Counted from the stretch's first letter, positions 16,523 through 25,866 are shown. The stretch is DNA of 64,000 nucleotides from Pararhizobium gei (GCF_029223885.1 NZ_CP119409.1:1700001-1764000), one strand, 5' to 3'. Made by a program: numbers and translations. The notes: generated from the letters alone by a model not told the origin.

Positions 16523-17461
16523 ATGGCTGATCAGAAACAAACCCCGGCGGCGCAAACCGGCGATTCGCCGCGCGGCTTCGCCTTCGCCCTGACGGCCTAT
16601 CTTCTGTGGGGTGTTCTGCCGTTCTTCATGAAGGCGGTCGCCCATATTCCGGCTTTTGAGGTCGTCGCGCACCGAATCGTGTGGTCTGTGCCGCTTGCAG
16701 GCGCAGTGCTTCTCCTGCTCGGCCGCATGGACGATGTGAAGGTGGCCTTGCGGACGCCGCGCATGCTGAAAATGGCGATGGTGACGGCTGTGCTGATCAC
16801 CATCAACTGGGGCATCTATGTCTGGGCGATCGGTGCCGGCCGGGCGCTGGAGACCGCGCTGGGTTATTACATCAACCCGCTGTTCTCGATCTTCCTCGGC
16901 GCTGTTCTCCTGAAGGAAAAGCTCAATCCCGCGCAGATCGTGGCGATCGGGCTGGCGGCGGTCGCCGTCGTGGTTCTGGCTTTTGACGCCGGTGGCCTGC
17001 CCTGGGTTTCCTTGAGCCTCGCCTTGTCGTGGGGGCTCTATGCCTTTTTCCGCAAGACGCTGCCGGTCGGCCCGAATCAAGGTTTCTTCCTCGAAGTTCT
17101 GCTGCTGAGCGTGCCGGCTCTCGGCTACATCGCCTATGTCGAGGCGACCGGGCAGGGCCATTTCTTCGATACAGGCTGGGCCGATGTCGCTTGGCTGATG
17201 GCTTGTGGCGTCGTCACGGCCGTACCGCTGATGATCTATGCAAACGGGGCAAAACTGCTCAGGCTGTCGACCATCGGCATCATGCAGTATATCGCCCCGA
17301 CCATGATCTTCGTGATCGCCGTCTTCGTGTTCGACGAACCCTTCGGCACATCGAAGCTTATCGCCTTCATCCTGATCTGGGCGGCGCTGGCCGTCTACTC
17401 GACCTCGATGATCATGGAAAGCCGGGCGCGACGGGGCGTGCTGCCGAGCCCGGCGGAATAG
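16523..17461 (+). CDS. rarD: EamA family transporter, RarD type
   Basis: A ten-helix inner-membrane permease of the drug/metabolite transporter superfamily. The 312-residue product begins with the RarD-like FALTAYLLWGVLPFFMKAV, contains INWGIYVWAI and TALGYYINPLFSIFLG as in RarD, and ends with IAPTMIFVIAVFVFDEPF. RarD proteins are associated with chloramphenicol sensitivity but the substrate is unknown. The start ATG at 16523 has GGGACG upstream; an in-frame ATG at 16451 would add 24 residues with a GST-like look (MNWLINGRW) and a weaker site. It follows cimA by 170 bases. Confidence 0.88.
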   Translation: MADQKQTPAAQTGDSPRGFAFALTAYLLWGVLPFFMKAVAHIPAFEVVAHRIVWSVPLAGAVLLLLGRMDDVKVALRTPRMLKMAMVTAVLITINWGIYVWAIGAGRALETALGYYINPLFSIFLGAVLLKEKLNPAQIVAIGLAAVAVVVLAFDAGGLPWVSLSLALSWGLYAFFRKTLPVGPNQGFFLEVLLLSVPALGYIAYVEATGQGHFFDTGWADVAWLMACGVVTAVPLMIYANGAKLLRLSTIGIMQYIAPTMIFVIAVFVFDEPFGTSKLIAFILIWAALAVYSTSMIMESRARRGVLPSPAE

Positions 17462-17487
17462 GAAGCCGCTCGTTCGGCCACGAGACT

Positions 17488-17784
17488 TTACAGCTCTTCT
17501 GGCCATTCACACGCGCCATGCTGCACGAACAGGATGTCTATCTGTGCTTCTCCAACACGGTAAGCCACGATAAATGACGTCCCCGGTATAACGAATTCCC
17601 GAGTTCCCTTTATCTCACCGTTACGCCCGATGAAGGGATTATTTGAAAGCAATCTTTGCGTTTTGAAATGGATATCGTTCAGAACGCGCGCAGCTGCTCG
17701 CGGATTGTGCTGGCTGATGTAGTCACCGATGCTCGCCAATTCTTGCAGGTAACGTCTCGTCCAGACAATTCGCACGGGCGTCAA
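17488..17784 (-). CDS. parE: ParE/RelE-type toxin
   Basis: A 98-residue type II toxin of the RelE/ParE superfamily. It opens with the family pattern IVWTRRYLQELASIGDYISQ and continues to GRNGEIKGTREFVIPGTSFIVAYRV and ILFVQHGACEWP, matching ParE proteins that poison DNA gyrase. Whether it acts on gyrase or mRNA cannot be told from sequence. It starts four bases inside the antitoxin gene (ATGA overlap) and lies at the 3' end of the convergent rarD gene with only 26 bases between the stops. Confidence 0.88.
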   Translation of the reverse strand: MTPVRIVWTRRYLQELASIGDYISQHNPRAAARVLNDIHFKTQRLLSNNPFIGRNGEIKGTREFVIPGTSFIVAYRVGEAQIDILFVQHGACEWPEEL

Positions 17785-18017
17785 GTCTGGTTGTATTTAT
17801 TGAGAACCGTTGCGATTTCATCATCGGTCGCGAAATCACCGCGATCCGCCGCATCGATGCCCTCCTGCACGCCGGCAATCCACTTTTCATGCCATGCCAG
17901 CGAACGGCCGTGAGATAGCGCATCTTCAATGATCCGCCCACGCGTCAGAGTGGAGCGGGCGGACAGAGTATCGATACGTCTGCTGAGGTCATCAGATATT
18001 TCGTTGTTTTTATCCAT
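17781..18017 (-). CDS. parD: ParD-type antitoxin (ribbon-helix-helix)
   Basis: A 78-residue antitoxin paired with the ParE gene below it. The N-terminal part (ISDDLSRRIDTLSARSTLTRGRIIEDAL) matches a ribbon-helix-helix DNA-binding unit, and the following acidic segment (WIAGVQEGIDAADRGDFATDDE) is the usual toxin-binding tail of ParD-like proteins. The start ATG at 18017 has GGGAGG at a good distance. A promoter-like sequence lies upstream at 18050-18078, where autoregulation would be expected. Confidence 0.87.
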   Translation of the reverse strand: MDKNNEISDDLSRRIDTLSARSTLTRGRIIEDALSHGRSLAWHEKWIAGVQEGIDAADRGDFATDDEIATVLNKYNQT

Positions 18018-18049
18018 GGAAATAGCCTCCCACCAGTCTTTGCACCCAT

Positions 18050-18078
18050 AATGTATACCGTCCAGACACCGTGATCAA
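18050..18078 (-). promoter_or_regulatory. putative parDE promoter
   Basis: On the minus strand TTGATC (18073-18078) and TACATT (18050-18055) are separated by 17 bases, a good match to a vegetative promoter, about 33 bases before the parD start. Confidence 0.45.
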
Positions 18079-18103
18079 CATCATGCGACATAGGCAGGAT
18101 AGG

Positions 18104-18724
18104 TCACAGCTTTGCGATAATCCCCTCGTTTCCGTTGCGATCGACGCTGCCTGCCCAATGCGCCAGGAGCGCCGGCACCACTTCCTCGGCAGCGTCGATG
18201 ACCAGCGGCTGGACGAGATGGGCGGTGTGGATGAAGCCGGCATCGGCCATGTGGTGAATGAGTTTCATCAGCGGGTCCCAGAAGCCGTTGATGTTCACCA
18301 GAACGATCGGCTTGCGGTGGCGGCCGAGTTGCGCCCAGGTCATGATCTCGACAATCTCTTCCAGAGTGCCGATGCCGCCGGGCAGTGTCACGAAGGCGTC
18401 GGCCCGCTCGAACATCTTGTGCTTGCGGTCGTGCATGTCGGGTGTCACGATCAATTCGCTGAGTTGGCCCAGCGAATGGCGCGTTGCCTCCATATCCATC
18501 AGAAATTCTGGTATGATGCCGGTCACGCGGCCACCGTTCGAGAGAACGCCGCTGGCAACGGCACCCATAATGCCCTTGGTGCCGCCGCCATAAACCAGAC
18601 GGAGATGATGCTCGGCGATGGATTTGCCGAGAATGTGGCCGGCATCGAGATAGGATTTGTCACGGCCGGGCTGGGAGCCGCAATAGACGCAGATGGATCG
18701 AATCGGGATATTTTTCTCGCTCAT
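18104..18724 (-). CDS. LOG family cytokinin riboside monophosphate phosphoribohydrolase-like (TIGR00730)
   Basis: A 206-residue Rossmann-like protein of the LOG/TIGR00730 family. The signature PGGIGTLEEIVEIMTWAQLG holds the PGGxGTxxE catalytic motif, and the start SICVYCGSQPG is typical. LOG enzymes release free cytokinin bases from nucleotide precursors in plants and in some bacteria, and others act as nucleotide 5'-monophosphate nucleosidases, so an exact substrate cannot be assigned. In a plant-associated rhizobium a cytokinin role is possible but unproven. The start ATG at 18724 is preferred to an upstream frame start. It is divergent from the LysM gene. Confidence 0.87.
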   Translation of the reverse strand: MSEKNIPIRSICVYCGSQPGRDKSYLDAGHILGKSIAEHHLRLVYGGGTKGIMGAVASGVLSNGGRVTGIIPEFLMDMEATRHSLGQLSELIVTPDMHDRKHKMFERADAFVTLPGGIGTLEEIVEIMTWAQLGRHRKPIVLVNINGFWDPLMKLIHHMADAGFIHTAHLVQPLVIDAAEEVVPALLAHWAGSVDRNGNEGIIAKL

Positions 18725-18979
18725 GGCCCAAACAGACATCGCACCGCAGCATGCGTCAAGAAAAATGACGGTAAACGGCGTGGGATCGACGGTAGAACAT
18801 GCCGCAATGCTTGTAGAAGGAAGCGGAAATCGTTAGCAATTTTCGTGTCAAGCTGAAAACAGCGGCGTGAACGTGAGTCTGCCGTGGGGGCCGACGGATT
18901 TTTTGGGGACCAGGCTTCAGGAGCTGCGCCTTGCGCGTCAACGCCGGATGCCGGCAGCTCTCGCCAATTGGAGATGTGC

Positions 18980-20890
18980 ATGATGAAGAACAAGGCCGGC
19001 TGGGTAGCCCTTATCGTCCTGGCAGTTGCGTCCCTGCTGATGGTTTTCTTTGTCCTGCCGAATATCGACAAGGCCAAGGAAGCCGCGACGGTCGACACAC
19101 CGGCCGAAACGCCGAGCAAGGCCGCAAATGAAAAAACCGAGCAGCCGGTCGCGCAAGGCGAAGCCGTCGAAAGCAAGGTGACTCCGCAAGCCACCGCAGA
19201 AGCGGCTGCCGATCCGGCGGTGGACCCGGCCGTGCCGGGCTTCGACATCCTGCGCGTCGAACCGGACGGCTCCACCGTCATTGCCGGTCGGGCGCAACCC
19301 AATACGAAGATCGAGATCGTCGATGGCGACACGGTGGTCGGCACCGCGCAAGCCGGCGCCACTGGGGACTTTGCCGCCATTTTCGACAAACCGCTACCGG
19401 CCGGAGATTATCAGCTGACGCTGCGCAGCGTCGATGCAAGCGGCGCCGTCAAGTCTTCCGCGGAAGTTGCGACGGTCTCCATTCCCAAGGAAAACAGCGG
19501 CGAACTGCTGGCCATGGTGTCGAAGCCGGGAGAGGCGAGCCGTATCATCACCAAGCCGACCTCCGAGACAATGCCGACGTCCGAAACGAAGCCTGTTGCC
19601 GGGACGACGTCGGACGATGCCGCAAGCAAGCAGCCAGCCGTCACGCAGGGTGACAGCACCAAGGCCGATCGGGCACCTGATGCAACCGCCAAACTCCCTG
19701 AAGTGAACGGGTCGGATGTCGCTAAGCCCGAAGAAACCACGGCTTCGCAGAAGACGCCCCGGATTCCGGCCGCCGGCGAAACCCCCCCAGCGTCAGCGGG
19801 CGAAACCCCGCCCGTCGCCGTATCGGCTGTCGAGATCGAGGGCCGCAAGATCTTTGTGGCGGGCACTGCCAAGCCCGGCTCGCTGGTGCGCATTTATGCC
19901 AACGACCAGCTCGTGGGAGAAATGAAGGCAAATGACGGTGGCCGCTTCGTCGTTGACGGCGTGATCGATCTTCCCGTCGGCAGCCACACGATCCGGGCGG
20001 ACGTCATGTCGGCCGATGGCAGCAAGGTCGAGATGCGCGCTGCTGTCCCCTTCGACCGTCCGGCGGGCGATCAGGTGGCAGCGGTGGCCGAGGCCGGTGC
20101 GCAGGGCGCAGTCGCGCCGTTCGAAGGCGGCAGCTTCGATGCCCTGAGGACAGAGGCGACCAAGGCTCTCGGCTTGCTCAAGGCACTGTATGCCGACGGC
20201 AAGACGCCGACTGTCGAGGAACTGGCCGCCGCCCGTTCGGCAACCGAGATTGCCTTGAAATCGCTCGCCGATTTCAAGGTGGCAGACACACTCGATGCGG
20301 GCGTCCGCGACACGGCGGCTGCGACATCCAGGGCGGCGGCGAGCGCTTTGGCCATGCTGAAAGCCCTGCCGCGGGACGCTGCCAGCGTTTCGGCATCTCT
20401 CGGCCGGATAGAGCAGGCAGTGGGATCGGCTCTGATGCCGCGCACCGACGGAAACGGCGGTAATGCCGTTGCCGGGGTTCCCGCAGAGGCGGTCACGCCC
20501 GCCGACAAGCCGGCCGTGGCCGAAACGGCCCTGCCGGCTGAGACTGCCGGCGAAAAGCCTGCCGCGGGGTCGGCAGGCGCCGTCGAAGCGGGCCAGCCTC
20601 AAACACAGACGGCTGCCCAGTCGTCCAATCAACCGCAGACGGTTCAGCAGGCGCCGCTGAAGCAGAGCAAGACATCCGTGATCATTCGCCGTGGCGATAC
20701 GCTCTGGCGGATCTCGCGCCGCGTCTATGGAGCCGGTGTCCGCTACACCACCATCTATCTGGCTAATGAGGATCAGATCACCAATCCCGATCGCATTCTG
20801 CCCGGCCAGGTCTTCGGAGTTCCCGACGAAGCCATGCCGGAAGGCGAATCGGAGCAATTGCACCGCAAGCGGCTGAACCATAAGTCCTGA
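18980..20890 (+). CDS. LysM/Ig-like envelope protein
   Basis: A 636-residue protein with one N-terminal membrane anchor (GWVALIVLAVASLLMVFFVLP), a Thr/Pro/Glu-rich linker, two Ig-like beta-domains (about residues 75-175 and 280-360, each with a GTAxPxxxVxIxxxDxxVG-type repeat), an Ala-rich helical region (about 380-480), another Ala/Pro/Glu linker and a C-terminal LysM domain (about 567-620, VIIRRGDTLWRISRRVYG) for peptidoglycan binding. The start ATG at 18980 follows TTGGAG. It is probably anchored in the inner membrane and bound to the wall. The function is unknown; similar proteins are common in rhizobia. Confidence 0.85.
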   Translation: MMKNKAGWVALIVLAVASLLMVFFVLPNIDKAKEAATVDTPAETPSKAANEKTEQPVAQGEAVESKVTPQATAEAAADPAVDPAVPGFDILRVEPDGSTVIAGRAQPNTKIEIVDGDTVVGTAQAGATGDFAAIFDKPLPAGDYQLTLRSVDASGAVKSSAEVATVSIPKENSGELLAMVSKPGEASRIITKPTSETMPTSETKPVAGTTSDDAASKQPAVTQGDSTKADRAPDATAKLPEVNGSDVAKPEETTASQKTPRIPAAGETPPASAGETPPVAVSAVEIEGRKIFVAGTAKPGSLVRIYANDQLVGEMKANDGGRFVVDGVIDLPVGSHTIRADVMSADGSKVEMRAAVPFDRPAGDQVAAVAEAGAQGAVAPFEGGSFDALRTEATKALGLLKALYADGKTPTVEELAAARSATEIALKSLADFKVADTLDAGVRDTAAATSRAAASALAMLKALPRDAASVSASLGRIEQAVGSALMPRTDGNGGNAVAGVPAEAVTPADKPAVAETALPAETAGEKPAAGSAGAVEAGQPQTQTAAQSSNQPQTVQQAPLKQSKTSVIIRRGDTLWRISRRVYGAGVRYTTIYLANEDQITNPDRILPGQVFGVPDEAMPEGESEQLHRKRLNHKS

Positions 20891-21020
20891 CGGCGGCCAG
20901 CCGGTCCCCAATCGGTTCCCAGCGGGTCCATTGCAACCGGCGGCGATCGGCCCTATCTGACGTGAAGCGGCGTCTTGCGAAAGGCGCCGCTTTTGATTGC
21001 GGAAGCGAAGGCAGAACGAC

Positions 21021-22907
21021 GTGGCAGCGCAGAAGAAGACGGTATCGGCGGATGCGGGCAATCCATTCCGAACGCTCATCAATCTATGGCCCTATATGTG
21101 GCCCGGCGATCGCCCCGATTTGAAGATGCGCGTTGTATCGGCGACCGTCATCCTGCTGGTGGCCAAGGTCGTGCTGCTGCTTGTGCCCTATTTCTTCAAA
21201 TGGGCGACGGATGCGCTGGACGGCAGGACCGATATCACCGGTGCCGTTCCGGCCATCTTCACCGGCGCCGTCATGCTGGTGCTGGCCTATAATCTGGCGC
21301 GGCTGCTGCAGGCCGCGTTGAACCAGCTGCGCGACGCCTTGTTTGCAAGGGTCGGGCAGCATGCCGTGCGGCGGCTGGCCTATCGCACATTCGTCCATAT
21401 GCACCAATTGTCGCTGCGGTTTCATCTGGAGCGCCGCACCGGCGGTCTGTCCCGGATCATCGAGCGCGGCACGAAGGGCATCGAGACGATCGTGCGCTTC
21501 ACGATCCTCAACACCGCGCCGACGCTTGTCGAGTTTCTGCTGACGGCGATCGTGTTCTGGTGGGGCTATGGTTTCAGCTATCTGCTGGTCACCGCCATCA
21601 CCGTCTGGCTCTATATCTGGTTTACCATCCGAGCGAGCGACTGGCGCATCTCGATCCGGCGTTCCATGAACGACAGCGATACGGATGCCAACACCAAGGC
21701 GATCGATTCGCTGCTGAACTTCGAGACCGTGAAATATTTCGGCAACGAGCAGATGGAGGCCACGCGCTTTGACCAGTCGATGGAGCGTTATGAGCGTGCA
21801 GCCACCCAGGTCTGGACGTCGCTCGGCTGGCTGAACTTCGGCCAGGCGTTGATTTTCGGCGCGGGAACTGCGGTCATGATGGTTATGTCGGCGCTCGCCG
21901 TTCAGCGTGGCGAGCAGACGCTTGGCGATTTCGTCTTCATCAACGTCATGTTGATGCAACTCTCCATTCCGCTGAATTTTATCGGCTTCGTCTATCGCGA
22001 AATCCGTCAGGGCCTGACCGATATCGAACAGATGTTCGACCTTCTGGAGGTGGAAGCCGAAGTCGTCGACAAGCCGGATGCCAGGGAACTGTCGATCGAA
22101 CGCGGCGCCATCGCCTTCAAGGATGTGCACTTTGCCTATGATCCCGCGCGGCCGATCCTGAAAGGCATCAGCTTCGAGGTTCCGGCCGGCAGGACTGTCG
22201 CCGTCGTCGGTCCCTCGGGTGCCGGAAAATCGACCCTGTCGCGGCTCCTGTACCGGTTCTACGACGTGCAGGAGGGCGCAATTACCATCGACGGCCAGGA
22301 CGTTCGCGACGTCACGCAGAAAAGCCTGCGGTCTGTCATCGGCATGGTGCCGCAGGATACGGTGCTCTTCAACGACACGATTGCCTATAACATCCGGTAC
22401 GGGCGAATCTCGGCGAGCCAGGCCGAGATTGAGGCTGCGGCCGAGATCGCCCAGATCGGGCTGTTCATCAAAAGCCTGCCGGAGGGTTACGATGCAATGG
22501 TCGGCGAGCGCGGCCTGAAATTGTCCGGCGGTGAAAAACAACGTGTGGCGATCGCCCGCACGGTGCTGAAAAGCCCGCCGATTCTCATCCTGGACGAGGC
22601 GACCTCGGCGCTCGACACGCGTACGGAACAGGAGATCCAGACCGCTCTCGATATCGTTTCGCAGAACCGCACCACGCTGGTCATCGCCCACCGCCTATCG
22701 ACCGTGATCCACGCCGACGAGATCATCGTCCTCAAGGACGGCGGCATTGCCGAGCGAGGCTCCCATGGGGAACTTATCGACCGGAATGGTCTTTATGCCT
22801 CAATGTGGAATCGTCAGAGGGAGGCGACCCAGGCGGAAGAGACGCTGAAAAAGGTGCGCGAAAGCGACGATCTCGGCATCGTATTGCGGGGTCCGGCGGC
22901 AGTGTGA
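21021..22907 (+). CDS. Atm1-type ABC exporter (heavy metal/glutathione)
   Basis: A 628-residue half-transporter with a six-helix membrane domain (about residues 25-310) fused to an ATPase. Walker A is GPSGAGKST (about 397-405), the signature is LSGGEKQRVAIA, Walker B is ILILDEATSALD, with a switch His in VIAHRLS. The N-terminus NPFRTLINLWPYMWP and RRTGGLSRIIERGTKGIE are typical of the Atm1/HMT1 group, which exports glutathione-linked or metal-containing compounds and supports iron-sulfur cluster balance. A GTG at 21021 is used as start (AAGG nearby); the frame is open upstream. It follows the LysM gene by 130 bases. Confidence 0.9.
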   Translation: MAAQKKTVSADAGNPFRTLINLWPYMWPGDRPDLKMRVVSATVILLVAKVVLLLVPYFFKWATDALDGRTDITGAVPAIFTGAVMLVLAYNLARLLQAALNQLRDALFARVGQHAVRRLAYRTFVHMHQLSLRFHLERRTGGLSRIIERGTKGIETIVRFTILNTAPTLVEFLLTAIVFWWGYGFSYLLVTAITVWLYIWFTIRASDWRISIRRSMNDSDTDANTKAIDSLLNFETVKYFGNEQMEATRFDQSMERYERAATQVWTSLGWLNFGQALIFGAGTAVMMVMSALAVQRGEQTLGDFVFINVMLMQLSIPLNFIGFVYREIRQGLTDIEQMFDLLEVEAEVVDKPDARELSIERGAIAFKDVHFAYDPARPILKGISFEVPAGRTVAVVGPSGAGKSTLSRLLYRFYDVQEGAITIDGQDVRDVTQKSLRSVIGMVPQDTVLFNDTIAYNIRYGRISASQAEIEAAAEIAQIGLFIKSLPEGYDAMVGERGLKLSGGEKQRVAIARTVLKSPPILILDEATSALDTRTEQEIQTALDIVSQNRTTLVIAHRLSTVIHADEIIVLKDGGIAERGSHGELIDRNGLYASMWNRQREATQAEETLKKVRESDDLGIVLRGPAAV

Positions 22908-23051
22908 AATAAGGACGTAGGCAGCAGCCGATAACAACACACAAGGGATCGTCGCTTCCTACCGCACACTGCCTGTTATCTCCTACCGCATTGCCCGCCC
23001 CCCTGTTTCCCTGTACGTCCTAGCCGAACGAAAATCTGGAGATCCTTGTCC

Positions 23052-23750
23052 ATGAGCTTGATCAATACGGTGCGCAACACGCTGGTTCCCATCCACAAGG
23101 AAGGCTACCGCTTCATCGCCGTGTTCTTTGTGGTTTCGGTGGTGCTTGGCTTTTTCTGGGAGCCGCTGATGTGGATCGGCTTCATCCTGACGGCGTGGTG
23201 CGCCTATTTCTTCCGCGATCCCGAGCGCATGACGCCGCTGGATGACGATCTCGTCATCAGCCCGGCCGACGGCCGCGTCACGTCGATCGCCCTTATGACG
23301 CCGCCTGAGGAACTCGGTCTCGGCTCCGTGCCCATGTTGCGCATAACGGTGTTCATGAATGTCTTCAATTGCCATGTGAACCGTGCGCCGATGCGGGGTA
23401 CGATCCGCCGCATCGCCTATCGCGCCGGCAAGTTCGTCAATGCGGAACTCGACAAGGCAAGCCATGAAAACGAGCGCAACGGGCTTGTGATCGAGACCGC
23501 GCATGGCGAGATCGGCGTCGTTCAGATCGCCGGGCTCGTGGCCCGCCGCATTCTTTGCTGGTCGGTCGAAGGCGAAGCGCTTCAGCCCGGCGAGCGTTTC
23601 GGCCTCATTCGTTTCGGATCCCGCCTCGATGTGTTTTTGCCCACAGGTGCGCAGCCGCGTGTCAGCCTCGGTCAGACGGCGATTGCCGGCGAGACGGTTC
23701 TGGCGGAATTCGGATCGTCCAAGGGGCCGGTTATTAGCCGTCGTGGCTGA
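23052..23750 (+). CDS. psd: Phosphatidylserine decarboxylase, short form
   Basis: Makes phosphatidylethanolamine from phosphatidylserine at the inner membrane. The 232-residue product is of the short bacterial type: two N-terminal hydrophobic helices, [12 protein letters not shown] in the middle, and a C-terminal self-cleavage site in EFGSSKGP, where the serine becomes the pyruvoyl group. The start ATG at 23052 has GGAG about 10 bases upstream; a TTG at 23046 is less likely. It forms a two-gene unit with pssA, 31 bases apart, making both steps of the pathway from CDP-diacylglycerol. Confidence 0.95.
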   Translation: MSLINTVRNTLVPIHKEGYRFIAVFFVVSVVLGFFWEPLMWIGFILTAWCAYFFRDPERMTPLDDDLVISPADGRVTSIALMTPPEELGLGSVPMLRITVFMNVFNCHVNRAPMRGTIRRIAYRAGKFVNAELDKASHENERNGLVIETAHGEIGVVQIAGLVARRILCWSVEGEALQPGERFGLIRFGSRLDVFLPTGAQPRVSLGQTAIAGETVLAEFGSSKGPVISRRG

Positions 23751-23781
23751 ATGCGGATTTAAGGGAACAGGAGAGCACCGC

Positions 23782-24636
23782 ATGGGAACGCCATTCTCAT
23801 CGTTTGAACCACACGGACCCAATGACGAGGCGCGCGGCCCGCGGCTGCGCGAAATTCCGTTTCGACTGCTTGTGCCCAATCTGATTACCGTCCTTGCGAT
23901 CTGCGCCGGACTGTCAGGCGTGCGCCTCGCATTCGAAGGGCGCTTTGAACTGGCCGTTGCCATGGTGCTGGTCGCCGCATTCCTCGATGGTATCGACGGA
24001 CGCGTGGCGCGTTTGATGAAGGCGACGTCCAAATTCGGCGTTCAGATGGATTCGCTTGCCGACATCGTCAATTTTGGCGTGGCGCCGGCGCTTGTGCTCT
24101 ATGCCTACGTGCTCGACCAGGCGCGATCGCTGGGCTGGATTGCCGCGTTGATCTATGTCATCGCAGCCGGCCTGAGGCTTGCGCGCTTCAACGTCATGGC
24201 GGAGCGCGACGTGAAAGCCAGTTGGCAATCCGAATATTTCGTCGGCGTTCCCGCGCCGGCCGGTGCCATGCTGGTGCTGCTTCCCGTTTATCTTGGTCTG
24301 ATTGGCTTCGAACCGGGCCAACTTATGGGGCTGATCTCATCCGCCTATACCGTTCTCATCGCATTTCTGCTCGTCAGTCGCCTGCCGGTCTGGTCGGGAA
24401 AGTCTGAAAATCGTGTTCGCCGCGATCTTGTGCTGCCGGTTATCCTGTTCGTCGTTCTTTACGTTGCAACGTTGATGAGCTTTACTTGGGAAACGATGGT
24501 CGTTACCGCTGCAGGGTACCTGATAACGCTGCCTTTTGGGGCTCGCGCCTGGCACAAGAAATACGGTAGCAGCTGGCCGGATCATCCAGACCATACACCA
24601 CCCGGGGATGACGGGCTGCCAATGGATAGAGTTTGA
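23782..24636 (+). CDS. pssA: CDP-diacylglycerol-serine O-phosphatidyltransferase
   Basis: Transfers phosphatidyl from CDP-diacylglycerol to serine. The CDP-alcohol phosphatidyltransferase motif is complete: D69, D72-G73, A76-R77, G86, D90 and D94. The 284-residue protein has multiple membrane helices and a polar C-terminal tail (PDHPDHTPPGDDGLPMD). The start ATG at 23782 has GGAACAGGAGAGC upstream and is preferred over the long frame upstream, which overlaps psd. It is the membrane-type PssA of alphaproteobacteria, not the soluble enterobacterial type. Confidence 0.94.
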   Translation: MGTPFSSFEPHGPNDEARGPRLREIPFRLLVPNLITVLAICAGLSGVRLAFEGRFELAVAMVLVAAFLDGIDGRVARLMKATSKFGVQMDSLADIVNFGVAPALVLYAYVLDQARSLGWIAALIYVIAAGLRLARFNVMAERDVKASWQSEYFVGVPAPAGAMLVLLPVYLGLIGFEPGQLMGLISSAYTVLIAFLLVSRLPVWSGKSENRVRRDLVLPVILFVVLYVATLMSFTWETMVVTAAGYLITLPFGARAWHKKYGSSWPDHPDHTPPGDDGLPMDRV

Positions 24637-24721
24637 ATTTAGCGAGGGGTGTAAGTCTGTGGACTTTCAATCTTAGGGTGAGGTATGCTGGCTGATTGTA
24701 CAGCTGGAGAGACATTGCATC

Positions 24722-25009
24722 ATGGGGTCCATTACAACAGCAATATACAAGGGCGATGAAACGCCAAAGAACACGATCGTGATTTCAGGTGTAGGATTGA
24801 AGCCGAATGCCGATAGCGATGATGTCGAACTCACCAGTCCCGCTTCGCCCTCAGGTCATCCGGAAATTGTCATCAGCTTCGGGGAAATGCTCTGTGAAAT
24901 CACGACATTCTTCTACCAGAGCGACAAACCCAATGTCCGCGTCCGTATGAAAGACAAAACGGGAAGCTGGACAGCGTTTGTTCCTGTCAAACTTGCGCTT
25001 GACCCCTAA
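24722..25009 (+). CDS. orphan small protein, unknown
   Basis: A 95-residue protein without a recognised domain, signal or membrane segment. It begins MGSITTAIYKGDETPKNTIV and seems beta-rich with Gly/Asp-Pro loops; one Cys is present. The start ATG at 24722 follows CTGGAGAGACATTGCATC. Its base composition is somewhat less GC-rich than its neighbours, and its stop (25009) lies 2 bases from the stop of the convergent SDR gene. It could be a recent gain or a fast-evolving orphan. No function is proposed. Confidence 0.6.
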   Translation: MGSITTAIYKGDETPKNTIVISGVGLKPNADSDDVELTSPASPSGHPEIVISFGEMLCEITTFFYQSDKPNVRVRMKDKTGSWTAFVPVKLALDP

Positions 25010-25011
25010 AT

Positions 25012-25752
25012 TTATTCTGGCATCCGGTAATCCGCGATCCGATTTTCCCGCACGATGAACAGCTTTCCCGTCTCGGTCTGATCCGGGCCGACGAGTGGCA
25101 TCAGCTTGGCGGCGACATCGGACGGATGCGGCACCTCGGACGGATCTTCGCCGGGGATGGCCTGCGCCCGCATGGCGGTGCGCGTCGCGCCCGGATCGAC
25201 GCTGAGAATACGCAGCGGTAGACGCTGCGTCTCGCCCGCCCAGGTGCGGGCCAGCGCCTCGACGGCGGCCTTTGACGCGGAGTAGGGACCCCAGAAGGGT
25301 TTGCATCTGTGCGCGGCGCTCGAGGATAGAATCAGTGCGCGGCCAGCACCCGATTGCTGCAGCAGAGGATCGACGGTGCGGATCAGTCGCCAGGTTGCGG
25401 TGACGTTGACGGTCATCACCTTCTCGAAGACTTTTGCCTCCACATGTCCGATCGGGGCGATCACGCCTAGAACCCCGGCATTGGCCACGAGAATGTCGAG
25501 TTTACCCCAGCGTTCGTTGATGGCGCCGCCGAGCTTGTCGATCGCGGCCATGTCGGAGAGATCAAAAGGAACCAGCGTTGCCGGCCGTCCACCGGCCGCC
25601 TTGATCGCATCGTCCAGGTCTTCCAGCCCACCCACAGTGCGCGCACAGGCGATCACCTGGGCGCCGGCCTTTGCAAGTTCGAGCGCCACAAAATAGCCGA
25701 TGCCACGCGAGGCGCCGGTCACCAGGGCTATGCGGCCGGAAAGATCGATCAT
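25012..25752 (-). CDS. SDR family NAD(P)-dependent oxidoreductase
   Basis: A 246-residue classical short-chain dehydrogenase/reductase. It has the cofactor motif TGASRGIG (about residues 13-20), NAG in LVANAGVLG, the catalytic Ser in ILSSSAA and the YSASK motif (PYSASKAAVEAL). The substrate is unknown. It is the last gene of the dnaB-alr-radA-cvpA-purF leftward block, about 114 bases after purF, a placement common in rhizobia. The end closely abuts the convergent orphan gene. Confidence 0.88.
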   Translation of the reverse strand: MIDLSGRIALVTGASRGIGYFVALELAKAGAQVIACARTVGGLEDLDDAIKAAGGRPATLVPFDLSDMAAIDKLGGAINERWGKLDILVANAGVLGVIAPIGHVEAKVFEKVMTVNVTATWRLIRTVDPLLQQSGAGRALILSSSAAHRCKPFWGPYSASKAAVEALARTWAGETQRLPLRILSVDPGATRTAMRAQAIPGEDPSEVPHPSDVAAKLMPLVGPDQTETGKLFIVRENRIADYRMPE

Positions 25753-25866
25753 GTCTGAAGGGCTCCGAGTTCATTGCTGCGGGCTCGATGTGCCACATCT
25801 TCCGGGCCGGGCGCAAGACAGCGCGACGGCCAGAGATTGCCGGAAGGGTCGTGTGTCGAAATCCGC

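Noticed and set aside
21084..22691. Open frame of 535 codons on the minus strand
   Set aside because: Antisense shadow of the Atm1-type exporter. It has many His, Gln and Arg residues and no recognisable fold.
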